This document shows, in pieces, positions 30,301 through 37,693 of a DNA stretch of 64,000 nucleotides. Location: assembly GCA_002049455.2 (NCBI GenBank), contig KV918787.1:372001-436000 (forward strand). Direction: 5' to 3'. The position numbers and the translations under genes are program-made. The stretch comes from Porphyra umbilicalis. Taxonomy: Eukaryota; Rhodophyta; Bangiophyceae; Bangiales; Bangiaceae. The notes under the pieces were generated by a model. The model had not been told where the DNA came from. It did no database searches and saw only the letters and a list, made by a program, of their open reading frames with translations. The stretch's first letter is position 1. Each line of letters starts with the position of its first letter.

Positions 30301-31797
30301 ACCACTGTAAACTGGTATCAGGACCGTCCCGCCGCTGAACACGAAGCGGTCGAGCAGGACATTAGCGGCCCTGTTGACAAACAGGTTGTCGTCGATCGAC
30401 GCGTCCTTGATGTCCTGGGCATCGAGAGCCGAAAGCACGCGCAGGCCCCCGTTAACCCCGCCGCTCTTGGCCCAGTAGAGGAACCACAGCAGCAATCCGT
30501 CCATCATTTGCGTTGACATGTCATTGCCGTCTCTCAACGACGCAACGTCCGCTGTCAACAGCTCGCGCTGCCGCTCAGCGCGGATGGGAAAAAGAAAACG
30601 TGGTGGCACCAGACCAACGGGCACGGAGGGCGCCTGCCGGCCGGCACCTGCGCGAGCGGTGGATGGCATAGATGGCACGCCACGAGGCGTCGGTGGCGCA
30701 AAGGTCGTGACGGTGGCGGTCGATGTTGGGTCGCCATCGCGGCTCCCCGTGCCGCGGAACCGCTTGGGGGGAGGGGGCACGGGGCGCCGAGGTGGACGCC
30801 TGCGAGCGCTCACCTCTGCCGCGGTGTGGCCAGAAGGCTGGAGGGGCGGGATGGACGGGGGTGCGGCCGGTGGACAAGAGGAACTCGGGAGGCGGGCAGG
30901 AGGTGGGGCTCGGTGCGCAGCCGCGCGACACTGGCCCTTGCATCCGTGGGAGGCCAGTGCTTGCTGGACGAGGAACCCGGCTGGCGCAGTATCCGCCGAG
31001 TCGGGCACACCGCCGCGGTCGCCTTGCAAGATCCTTACAGCGGAACCCAACAGCGAATCAATCGCCTCCACGTCGCCACACCCCCCGCGACACTGTCTCA
31101 GCACTTGCAGCCGGACGGGGCTGGGAAGAAACTCCGGCCCAGCCAGTTCCAGGGCGGACAGGAGCATCCGCAGCTGCGAAGCTGTCAGCCCACCGGATCG
31201 ACCAGCCAATACCCGCCGTGCGTCGTTGACGACGGACATGGCATCCGATGCCGGCAGAGACCCGTCACAGCCAGATGGCGCCCCGTCTGGCCGCACGCGA
31301 GTGCACTCGACGCTCGGTCCCCGGGCCCCGAGCCGACCTCGTCCCCTCATCGCACGCGGGGGTTGGCGCCCCCCCACTGAGTGGGATGCAGTGTCGGCAA
31401 CCGCACCATGCCGCGATCCGCCGCCATCTACCTGTCCTTGCAGCAGGGACGGCCCGAATTTTCGAGCCGGCGGGTGCTCGCCACCGCCACGTCCCCTGGC
31501 ACTGCCGTGGCCACGTCCGCGGCCACGACCGCCCCGGCCAGCGCTTCCGCGGCTGATACCGAGCGGAATCGTGGGGGCCGGTGGGGGAGCAGTCTCGGCC
31601 CGTCGGGCCAGTGCCACGGCCCCGCGCTCGGCCGCATCCGCGGCCTCAACGGCTCGCGCGGCTTCTTCAGCCGCACGGGCTGCTTCGGCGGTCATGGCCT
31701 CCGCCCGCCGCCGGGCCCGTGCCACTTGGCGACGTTGGTTGCGAGAAATTTCGCCGGGCATGGGCCTGAGTGGCTCGGAGGCATCGCGCCCCTCCAT
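24325..31797 (-). CDS. Giant Ulp1-like/repeat/JmjC protein of a mobile element
   Basis: One open frame of 2490 residues. N terminus: Ala/Arg-rich coiled-coil-like part and RG-rich stretch (1-130). About 400-650: Ulp1/C48-like layout (MMDGLLLWFLYWA; TVLIPVYSGRGWSGVVV; AFVILINTHAG; ETADHLLAYFALLL), but the usual His, Asp and Cys are not at the expected places, so protease activity is doubtful. About 690-1830: tandem repeats, commonest unit about 54 residues, rich in D, G, H and R. About 1950-2330: JmjC-type Fe(II)/2-oxoglutarate oxygenase closest in pattern to KDM4/KDM5: GSRGSHFSWHVED with His2147 and Glu2149, LQKGSNKFWFFIP, METGDFVVTGYGVLHSGFNG with His2240, then NLACTGWL. About 2395-2445: CPHCGVVTW, CPSC and CCWRC, a zinc-ribbon/C5HC2-like tail. 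Start at 31797 for its GCCATGG context; 31836 is the alternative. JmjC members hydroxylate or demethylate histones or other proteins, usually in the nucleus. Confidence 0.83.
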   Translation of the reverse strand: MEGRDASEPLRPMPGEISRNQRRQVARARRRAEAMTAEAARAAEEAARAVEAADAAERGAVALARRAETAPPPAPTIPLGISRGSAGRGGRGRGRGHGSARGRGGGEHPPARKFGPSLLQGQVDGGGSRHGAVADTASHSVGGRQPPRAMRGRGRLGARGPSVECTRVRPDGAPSGCDGSLPASDAMSVVNDARRVLAGRSGGLTASQLRMLLSALELAGPEFLPSPVRLQVLRQCRGGCGDVEAIDSLLGSAVRILQGDRGGVPDSADTAPAGFLVQQALASHGCKGQCRAAAHRAPPPARLPSSSCPPAAPPSIPPLQPSGHTAAEVSARRRPPRRPVPPPPKRFRGTGSRDGDPTSTATVTTFAPPTPRGVPSMPSTARAGAGRQAPSVPVGLVPPRFLFPIRAERQRELLTADVASLRDGNDMSTQMMDGLLLWFLYWAKSGGVNGGLRVLSALDAQDIKDASIDDNLFVNRAANVLLDRFVFSGGTVLIPVYSGRGWSGVVVRDLHKVVPSVAQAVLDGDAQPVAGAFVILINTHAGNGGAEVDFDVVNGLFHSLTAAICQTRLRHMDSVGMRMRVNGCLRTRLPVRRVTTPDGELAETADHLLAYFALLLSAEPKAADCLLRTDNGLQWSKAHAPRRLRGLVRRIVEAHRPEGEVWNEQEPGEELLNGRDVSEDEVADSGDGMRDLTDDDEAGGDGSTRNGGRDGDVVVDDRPHGGGQRRGRGGGRDGGDGGHVGTKDDAAGDVVADDGRHGGGQRHGRCGGHIGVDGGLLYGSDAGDAGGYSRGHGAGANDDAADDVGVDDRRQCGDQRQGRGGGHFGVDGGHVHASSAGDASGRALGHVVGAIAEAAADVVVDDGPHGDGQRQRRGGGRVGHDGGLVGVVPNDDAASEVVADVGRHGRGQGHGRGGGHVRVDGGHVHDSRAGDTDSDGVVDGRPHGGGQRRGHGGEHVGVDGRLVHPRHAAYAGAHALSHGASDNDDAAANVVVDDRRHGSGQRHVRTDSRVGGDGGLVGANDDAAADVVVDNRRGGGGARHGLGGGHVAGDGGHVHKSPAGDNDGHALDDVVGGDDNAAADVVVDDRRQGGGERHGLGAGNVVGDGGHVHKCRAGDNDGQALDDVVAGDDNAAADVVADDRRQGGGQRHGRGDGNVGGDGGFVGANDHATADVVVLDRRRGGGQRHGLGAGNVVGDGGHVHKSRAGDNDGHALDDVVGGDDNAAADVVVDDRRQGGGEQKGRGGGHNAGDGEHVHQSRAGDNDGQALDDVVGGDDNAAADVVADDRRQGGGQRHGRGAGNVGGDGGFVGANDHATADVVVLDRRRGGGQRHGLGAGNVVGDGGHVHKCRVGDNDGHALDDVVGGDDNAAADVVVDDRRQGGGEQQGRGGGRVGRHGALVRAGPDADAATDVVVEGRPNGGGQRRGRGRGHVGGDGGPVHPRHAAYAGSHALSHGASDNDDAAANVVVDDRRHGSGQRHVRTDSRVGGDGGLVGANDDAAADVVVDNRRGGGGARHGLGGGHVAGDGEHVHRSRAGDNDGHALDDVVGGDDNAAADVVADDRRKCGGQRHGRGDGNVGGDGELVGANDDAAADVVADDRRRGGGHGHGLGGGHAACDGGHVHQRRAGYAAGRALGHGVGGNDDAAADVIVDERPVGGGQRRGRGDGNVGGDGGLVGVNDDAAADVVADDRRRGGGQRHGMGGGHVAGDGGHVHQKRAGESGGHALVHGTGAKDDAAADVVVDDLPDGGGQRHGRGDGNVGVDGGLVRAKQAAEAVGHGHSRDVADGIANDACNAGTGEGEPVERPTVRVGRLGGGLSLLGGVSVSCRDDPLCSLDAEDLRFLAGALSSSCSPEGLPSRSDLSCPHTSDGEHLGAVVAVASAQNCGTSGVGGGSEVPAHGLGSLQRCVKQFHSAPITKLSSVPEFGLHSLIRLHSGSIRTFGAHVFRIVAPEKRPVSSRMPKRLSGDKIRVRVQTFPQFPTIVCDAFYGQPAADPSVKRQELRAHLPSERERRWSGAEINTKVSQSADALRAEYKHFDVKRFLSSVNDPSLTWVRRTTSAGNEKMVLGGEPRPIDVYYLSDMSPRNEDGCGRSLGDPACTAIAARVPPRERFENPRTLNHHTMLGAASTYEGINTNLLYIGSRGSHFSWHVEDSLLQSTSYLQKGSNKFWFFIPAPERPRAERVMREHMDPAVLAAAGGDVWEVLAVKACLWPATLFLAHGVRVGFHKMETGDFVVTGYGVLHSGFNGGPNIASAVNLACTGWLSYAMEHAAHWRTKLTIHIPFEKLLVLAAQKLADGEWCCGDAKTYESWEPEEFRRDVVVMVSYLEEYLNAVLDFMEMESQPGWGGKKPTTVALESASRAVQQFIVENAIQPDGEPLELPNEIKGTATDYSVDGASCPHCGVVTWISTVVCPSCIEQLGDDAVANAPLCCWRCARGMLNEEHDRLRKGLQTSKGLVGCHAPVLVQRLANSDVYLLVDKLKRLGGGDGKGGS
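26330..29760. repeat. Coding minisatellite (about 162-bp units) in the JmjC gene
   Basis: Imperfect tandem units, most obvious between 27.1 and 28.8 kb, where near-identical blocks containing GTCATCAAGTGCGTGGCCAT recur. Units are multiples of three, so all keep the frame of the minus-strand gene; the protein period is about 54 residues (for example GGHVHKSPAG to GGHVHKCRAG). Higher-order duplication is visible: the block at about 27280-27480 (CCACGACGACGTCGGCGGCG ... ACACGTGAATCGGTGCGTAC) recurs at about 28705-28920. Plus-strand frames across the array are open only because the repeat lacks stops in those phases. Confidence 0.88.
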
Positions 31798-31974
31798 GGC
31801 CCGCACCCACAGATGGGGTGACGAGTCACAAAGCACGACTCAGTCGGAGTGGTGGCCACGCCCAACTGTCAGCGGCTGGCCCGAGAAAGCGGGCACAGCC
31901 GGCAGCAGCACAACAGCGAACAGGCCCTCCTGGGCGATCACCTGCGGGCCGGCACGCACGCACCCGTGGGATGA

Positions 31975-32790
31975 CGAGCGAAAAAACACAGTGAGGACCG
32001 CCCACCCGGCGTGGCGGCCACTCTAATAAGCCAGCGGTTAGCCCCAGCGAAGGGGACACAGCCCGCGGCGCACAACCAAAGCACGACCGCCCGATCGGGC
32101 GATCGGCGGCGGTCTGCCCTGCACCCACCGGCGGGGTGCCGAGCCTCTGTCCCCGACCAAATGGTCAGGGCAAGAGGGGGACACGGCTGAGCCCAGCAAG
32201 AGGGGCTCAGCACGTGGCACCACGACAGCTCGATCGCCCGTTTGGGCGATCGGCGGCAGACTGGTACGCACCCACCGGCGGGGTGACGACCGAAATAGCA
32301 CAGTGAGGACCGCCTACCCGGCGTGGCGGCCACTCGAAAAATCCCAGCGGTCGGCCCCAGTAAATGGGGCGCAGCCCGCGGCACAAACAGGACACGATCG
32401 CCCTTTCGGGCGACCGGCGGCAGACTGGTACGCACCCACCGGCGGGGTGACGACCGAAATAGCACAGTGAGGACCGCCTACCCGGCGTGGCGGCCACTCG
32501 AAAAATCCCAGCGGTCGGCCCCAGTAAATGGGGCGCAGCCCGCGGCACAAACAGGACACGATCGCCCTTTCGGGCGACCGGCGGCAGACTGGTACGCACC
32601 CACCGGCGGGGTGACGACCGAAATAGCACAGTGAGGACCGCCTACCCGGCGTGGCGGCCACTCGAAAAATCCCAGCAGTCGGCCCCAGTAAATGGGGCGC
32701 AGCCCGCGGCACAAACAGGACACGATCGCCCTTTCGGGCGACCGGCGAAGGTCTGGCCTGCACCCACCGGCGGGGTGACGAGCCTTGGTC
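31975..32790. repeat. 164-bp tandem repeat array with hairpin units
   Basis: Units begin GTGGCGGCCACTC at 32011, 32323, 32487 and 32651. The last three are spaced exactly 164 bp, and a diverged unit sits between the first two. Each unit contains an inverted repeat around GATCGCCCTTTCGGGCGACC (GATCGCCCGTTTGGGCGATC and CGCCCGATCGGGCGATCG in the diverged units) and CACCCACCGGCGGGGTG. The array ends about 180 bp before the JmjC gene start, on the transcriptional upstream side. Since 164 is not a multiple of three it is unlikely to be coding. Confidence 0.92.
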
Positions 32791-33751
32791 CTCAAAATTA
32801 CAAGCGGGGGAGGAGGGGGGGGGGTGGGCCGGCAAAGGGCGGGGGGGAGAGTGTGGAAGGGTGGAAAAAAAAACAATGAGGGGAGAGTGTGGAAGGGGGA
32901 AAGAGAAAAAACAATGAGGGGATCGGGAGGTGCGTCGCGCACGTACGTTGAGAGAGAAAGAGCGGCGGCAGGGATGAGTGGCACGACGGTACGGTGGACG
33001 CTCGAGCGCGCGTGGCGGTCTTCAGGTGTGGCGCGCCCCCATGCCGCAGCGGCACGCACCCCTTCACGGAGATGGGCCTGGCGGCGTGCTCCCCTGCCTC
33101 GCTCCTCCGGATGTGTGGTGCTCCGCAGTTTATCCGCGCCGTGGAGGGTGCGGGCCGATCTGATTCAGATCACTCGTCGGCCGCCGGCCGGGCGAGGCGG
33201 ATACGTTACAATATCTCGCATCAATTGTTAAAAATTACCACAAGCCCCTCACTTTGTGTCAAGTACCCGCTGTCGCCGGCCGTAGAGATCTGCCGCATGA
33301 CCGATTCCAGCGATTCCAGCGCGCCAAAGGGTTTGCCCCGCCCGGGCATGCCGCAATCTATCGCGCTAGCGATAGATCCTGCTCGCTCCTGGGCGTGCCT
33401 CTCCTGTGAGTGATCAACTGGTCCATCGTATGGAATAAATGCGATCATAAATTCACGCCAAGCCCATCTCCGCGTCACACCCGCCGTGAGGAGGCGGCCA
33501 GGGGCCTCACATGCCCGGTATCCGGCTCGGCGAGGTCACATGCCCTTTTTTTGGGAGATCCTCTGATGTGAGCCTGGACGGACACCCCGCCGTCTGCAAC
33601 AGGTCGGCTCGGTGAGTACTCATTCACTTTGAAGCGCAGTCTGCCACGGTGCTTAGACGTGACACGCCCTGACCTGCTACTGGGACGACTGCTCGTTGAC
33701 TGGGAACACTGTTGTGACTTGGCTGAGAACACTGTTGAGGGTGAAGACGCC
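32791..33751. other. Spacer between the repeat array and the spliced gene
   Basis: Contains purine-rich sequence (32800-32925, with GGAGAGTGTGGAAGG twice), then mixed sequence with a CTATCGCGCTAGCGATAG palindrome near 33358. No gene with support. It may be the shared upstream region of the divergent JmjC gene (-) and the spliced gene (+). Confidence 0.4.
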
Positions 33752-34772
33752 ATGCCACACAGCGACCCCGATGATGCCCCTGACGCACCTCCGCACTCAC
33801 CATTGGTCGACAATGCCCTCTTCGTGAGTGTCTGGAACGCACATGGAGTACGTTGACCTCTTCACATTTTGAGTCAAGGACCATTGTGCCTGGCAGCCTT
33901 GCTTTCGCCGATCTCCTCCGATCTTTACGTACCTGTGTCGGACTCTAGACTAACTCGTACGCACTGTTGAGCACCGGAATTGCTTTGTTATCTTCTTGGA
34001 TCTGTTGTGGCTCCAGGATGAGTTGAGCGCGCTGTTTTCACGATACGCACAGGCCATGCTGAAGAAAATCTTCGAAGGAACTGCGAGCCCCGGAAGAAAT
34101 GGAAGCGCCGTCGACTCGCCCGAACACGATTGCCTCTCATGGCTGGCCCCATCTGGACAACTCGAAGGACCCAACAAAGACTGTACTCGCCCCCTCCGCG
34201 CTGTCATGACTAAAGCTATTGAGAAGTATGCGAACCAGATTGACTATGGTGCCAACGGCTGGTCAAACAATCGTCGTGGCGTGAAGCAGGCCCTGAAAAA
34301 GGGCCTACGTACCCGCTGCAATAGACGGCGTACCTCGGGTCGGCTGCTGGCGTACCGCACCCTTGGAGTTTACATGGATGATGACGTGAACGAGGCCTCC
34401 ATGGAGCGTGTCGTCGTCGCTGCCGACGCCGCAGATGTCCTCGCCGCTGGCGCACTGGCCATGAACTCAGACGTGGGGTATCGATTGAAGCTCAAAGATG
34501 GGGACCACGAAATGGAGCGAGCGCTTGACATGAACGGAGCGGCGGCGACTATCATAGCCGAGCTGTTGTTTCTGGACCCGAGTGAAATATGGAGCTCCGT
34601 GCGAGCAGCCGGAGCTGCCTGCCTGAAAGCCTATGTGGACACCGCAAAGTACCCGAAGTTCTTGCGCCCAGAGAGCACGGAGGCTCGCAAGGGCGTGATC
34701 CGGTGCATGCGTGACGAGTTGAAGGACCTCAAGGCTGGCGATATCAATCTATCGGATGAGGAAGGTGACTAG
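33752..34772 (+). CDS. Spliced unknown protein in the mobile block
   Basis: Two-exon model. Exon 1 is 33752-33823, starting in GACGCCATGC. The intron is 33824-34016, with donor GTGAGT and acceptor CTCCAG. Exon 2 is 34017-34772. The junction reads NALF then DELSALFSRYA in phase 0; the product is 275 residues. The protein has no family I recognise. It is mostly helical in appearance, has a basic patch (KKGLRTRCNRRR) in the middle, and ends in an acidic tail (DINLSDEEGD). Codon use matches the transposase rather than the host genes. By position it could be a TnpA-like accessory DNA-binding protein of the same element, but that is inference. An unspliced alternative would start at 33996 with a Met inside the intron. 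Confidence 0.5.
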
Positions 34773-37693
34773 CGTACAAGCACGACTTGCAACAGCACAG
34801 TTTTCCCTTCTCACCACGTCGGTAAGAGATGGGGTTGCACTGAACACGAGCTGGCCTTGAGGTCATCCCATGACCCGATGTTTTGCGGACGACACCCCGA
34901 TGCCGGCGTTAGCGACTGCAGCGCTGTTCGTGGAGACTTTTTTATGCCTGACTTTCTTTGTTTGTCAAAATATTTCTCCATGGGTTGATTTTGGTTTTAT
35001 TCTGTGCTTCTTCTGTTGCCTATTCCCGCATCTTTTTATTTAAAAAAGTCGCACGTATAATACAGGAGATAAAAATGAGGTCATGATGGCTGCGCATACA
35101 GGGTACGGTCTGACGACGAGTAAATGGGGTCGTTCTGGAGACTGTTCTGACGACAATTTCAGATCTGTACGTGCAGATAATACTGAGGCCGTCACTCGAG
35201 GCATTCCAAGCAGCGATCCGACGGATAATCCCTTTTCCTAGGGAGAGGACCGCTCTGAAGGTTGTATCTCGCTTCATTCCACGTTCTGATGCCATGTAGG
35301 CATGCAAGATCATCTCTCTCTCTATCTCTCGTGTCAAGCCCAGTATAAGCACCGGACCACGTCTCCGGAAGGGCGGGCATCCGGTCGGTATCCTTGTCCC
35401 TCAAACAGGCGCTTCGATTGTCCTTGGGGGCCGCGTCGACCGATGCGCCTGCTTTTTCCTCAGGTACATGACACAGGATGGATGTGGTTTTAAATCTGGA
35501 CCAGTCCGAAGGATGTAAAGAGGTGCTGTGCCAGGGTTTATTCTGTTGGGCGGTCATGCATCCATGCCATGGGATGCGCCGCGAAACTAATTTGCAAACA
35601 ATCCTGAAGACAGTCCTCGATCAGATCCCAGGTCGTTCCTCCATCGAAGACCATGGCAATCCTAGGATCGGACAAGTAAAACTCCGCGGCGTATCAGCCG
35701 GATTATCCTAACGGCCCGCGAAGATAATCCCTGAGATAATCCCACACCGATCCTGGTACTTTCCCAGAGATATGCCGACGAACTCGATGCTATCGAATCC
35801 TGATAACTCCTCCTTATTTCTTTCAGAAGAAAGGATCTCAACATATACCGTGAACTTCATACCACCACGCAGTGTGGCAGAATCCCCATCCAAACGGGTT
35901 TTAGATGGGCCTTGGATGTTGTCTCGTCACTCTTTGATTGTTGACGCATGGGCTTCTCCTGCTCATCCAAGCCCATCCATCAGAGTTTTCGATGGGATAC
36001 CGCTGGGCTTTGGATGGGCTTCGGATGCGCGTTTCCAGCCGATGGCGTAGTCCCCAGTTCCGCCCGGGAGTCCTTCGTGTCGAGGTGGCCCGCTCGAGAG
36101 ACACCGTGTGATCCTCGGCAGGCTCGGCCGTTTCGTATTCAGAAACCCGATGTGAAACCAAAAGGCCATGTCATTGGCTACCAGTCGCACGTGGTTTGGC
36201 CACACGCAGCAGTTTGGGCCAATCCAATTGGTCTGCCGGAAGTATAAGTATGCTGTTCCAAAGCATGCCAATTGCACGGGCCTCGGTTGCAGCCGGCCGT
36301 CCTCACGACCGACTGCGAATCCGACGAGGTGAAGTCGCGGCGGAAGCAGAGCTACAGAGTTTGTGAATCCATTGCCGTGTTGCTCGGGCGGGCGTCCTCG
36401 CGGGTGTCGGGGGCATAGGGCAATCTCGTAACACACTGTGCAAGTGACGGAATTTTTGCACTCTCAAAGCGAATAGCGGAGCGCAGCGTGGAGCACGGCG
36501 TTTCGCGATGTCACCGACTCATTGCGATTTTCAAGGCCAAGTCATTTTCTGTCGCTGTCTGTCGGCGTGAACAAGACGACCGTCGGTCTGGTCGTGACGT
36601 CGACGGGGTGGACACAATGTACAAGATTTGAATCTCAAGTACTGAGAAATATGGGAGCTGTATCGCAGAAAAGCAAGGGTTGACCTCGTGCCGCGGACGC
36701 CGCTGAGCAGACGGACCAGATGGGAGCAGTACGGGGGCTACAGTTAGCAAGGGCCCGGCTCAAGAGTAAAAATGATGCTGGCCCAATGAGATGGCGTGAT
36801 TTTTCCGCAGACGTGACGAGGGCCGGAAAGAAACGGCTGTGCTGCACAAGAGTGCGGTGACTTTTGACTGGCCTCGGTCGAGGAAGCCCATCCCAGTAAC
36901 TCTTTGGATTGGGAATCGGGGGGCGCTCACAGACGTCAAAATTCCAGGCACGTGCGTGCAATACCCTGGCCTTCAGGGCGGTGGCGCGCTCGGCGACGCA
37001 TCGACACCGGGCACGCCGGCCGGCTCCATAGCCGCGAGCGCGCACGGGGGCACGTACAGCCACGCTGCCGTGGCGGGGAGAATGTGGGGCGGGGAAAGGG
37101 GTGCCGCCGCCGCCACCGCAGCGGCGGGTGCCCGCCGGCGTCGCGCGACGCCCACAGGAGGGGCTGTCACTCCGCCGCGCAGCGCACCTGCGCACGGCGG
37201 GCAGGGCGGCCGACACGGCGCACGGGCGGGCGGGTGGGACTGATCGCCGCGCGATGGGGCGCCTCCAACCGCGCCGCTAGGCGGCGTCAGCAACCGCCGA
37301 CGCGCCGCCGCAACAGAAGACGGCGCGCAAGCACGATCACCCGCGGGTTATCGAGGGCGCGTCGAACCCCGGAAGTCGCTGCGCGCGGTCGCCGCGCGCA
37401 ACTCGGGGCGGTGGGGGGGGGCAGAGGGGCAGACGCCGTCCGGGCCCTGTGACCCTTGTGGCAGGAGAGTCCTTCTCAGCCACGTAACTCTATTCGCTTT
37501 TTAGCGTCATCGCGACCCTTCCAACGCTGACACGCCCTCAGATCCCTGAGGACACGAATGCAGACTGCACCTCTGAAACGGAGATCAAGTCCCGATATCT
37601 AAGTATATGTGTGCATCACTACACTTTGAGAGCACCCTGTCCTAAAGGCCAGGGAAATGCCCGTCCATCAGAGTTTTGGATACGGATAGGCTT
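34773..37693. repeat. AT-richer right flank of the mobile block with fold-back sequence
   Basis: No supported gene. At 35690-35745 there is a cluster of GGATTATCC, GATAATCC and GATAATCC; GACAGTCCTCGATCAGATC stands near 35610, echoing the left flank. At 35880-36030 there is a fold-back region with CCATCCAA, GATGGGC and CATCCAAGCCCATCC alternating on both strands. The 20-base segment at 35974-35993 recurs at 37662-37681 with two mismatches. From 36960 to 37450 the sequence becomes GC-rich again (open frames without known motifs). Probably repeat debris and the end of the mobile element. Confidence 0.45.

Noticed and set aside
24325-31797. CRISPR-like array in the 26.3-29.8 kb repeats
   Set aside because: Repeat units are contiguous, coding and imperfect, without unique spacers, in a eukaryotic setting.
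32038-33059. Minus-strand repeat frames in the 164-bp array as protein-coding
   Set aside because: The unit length is not a multiple of three, so the frame of the repeat changes each unit; all phases happen to be open.
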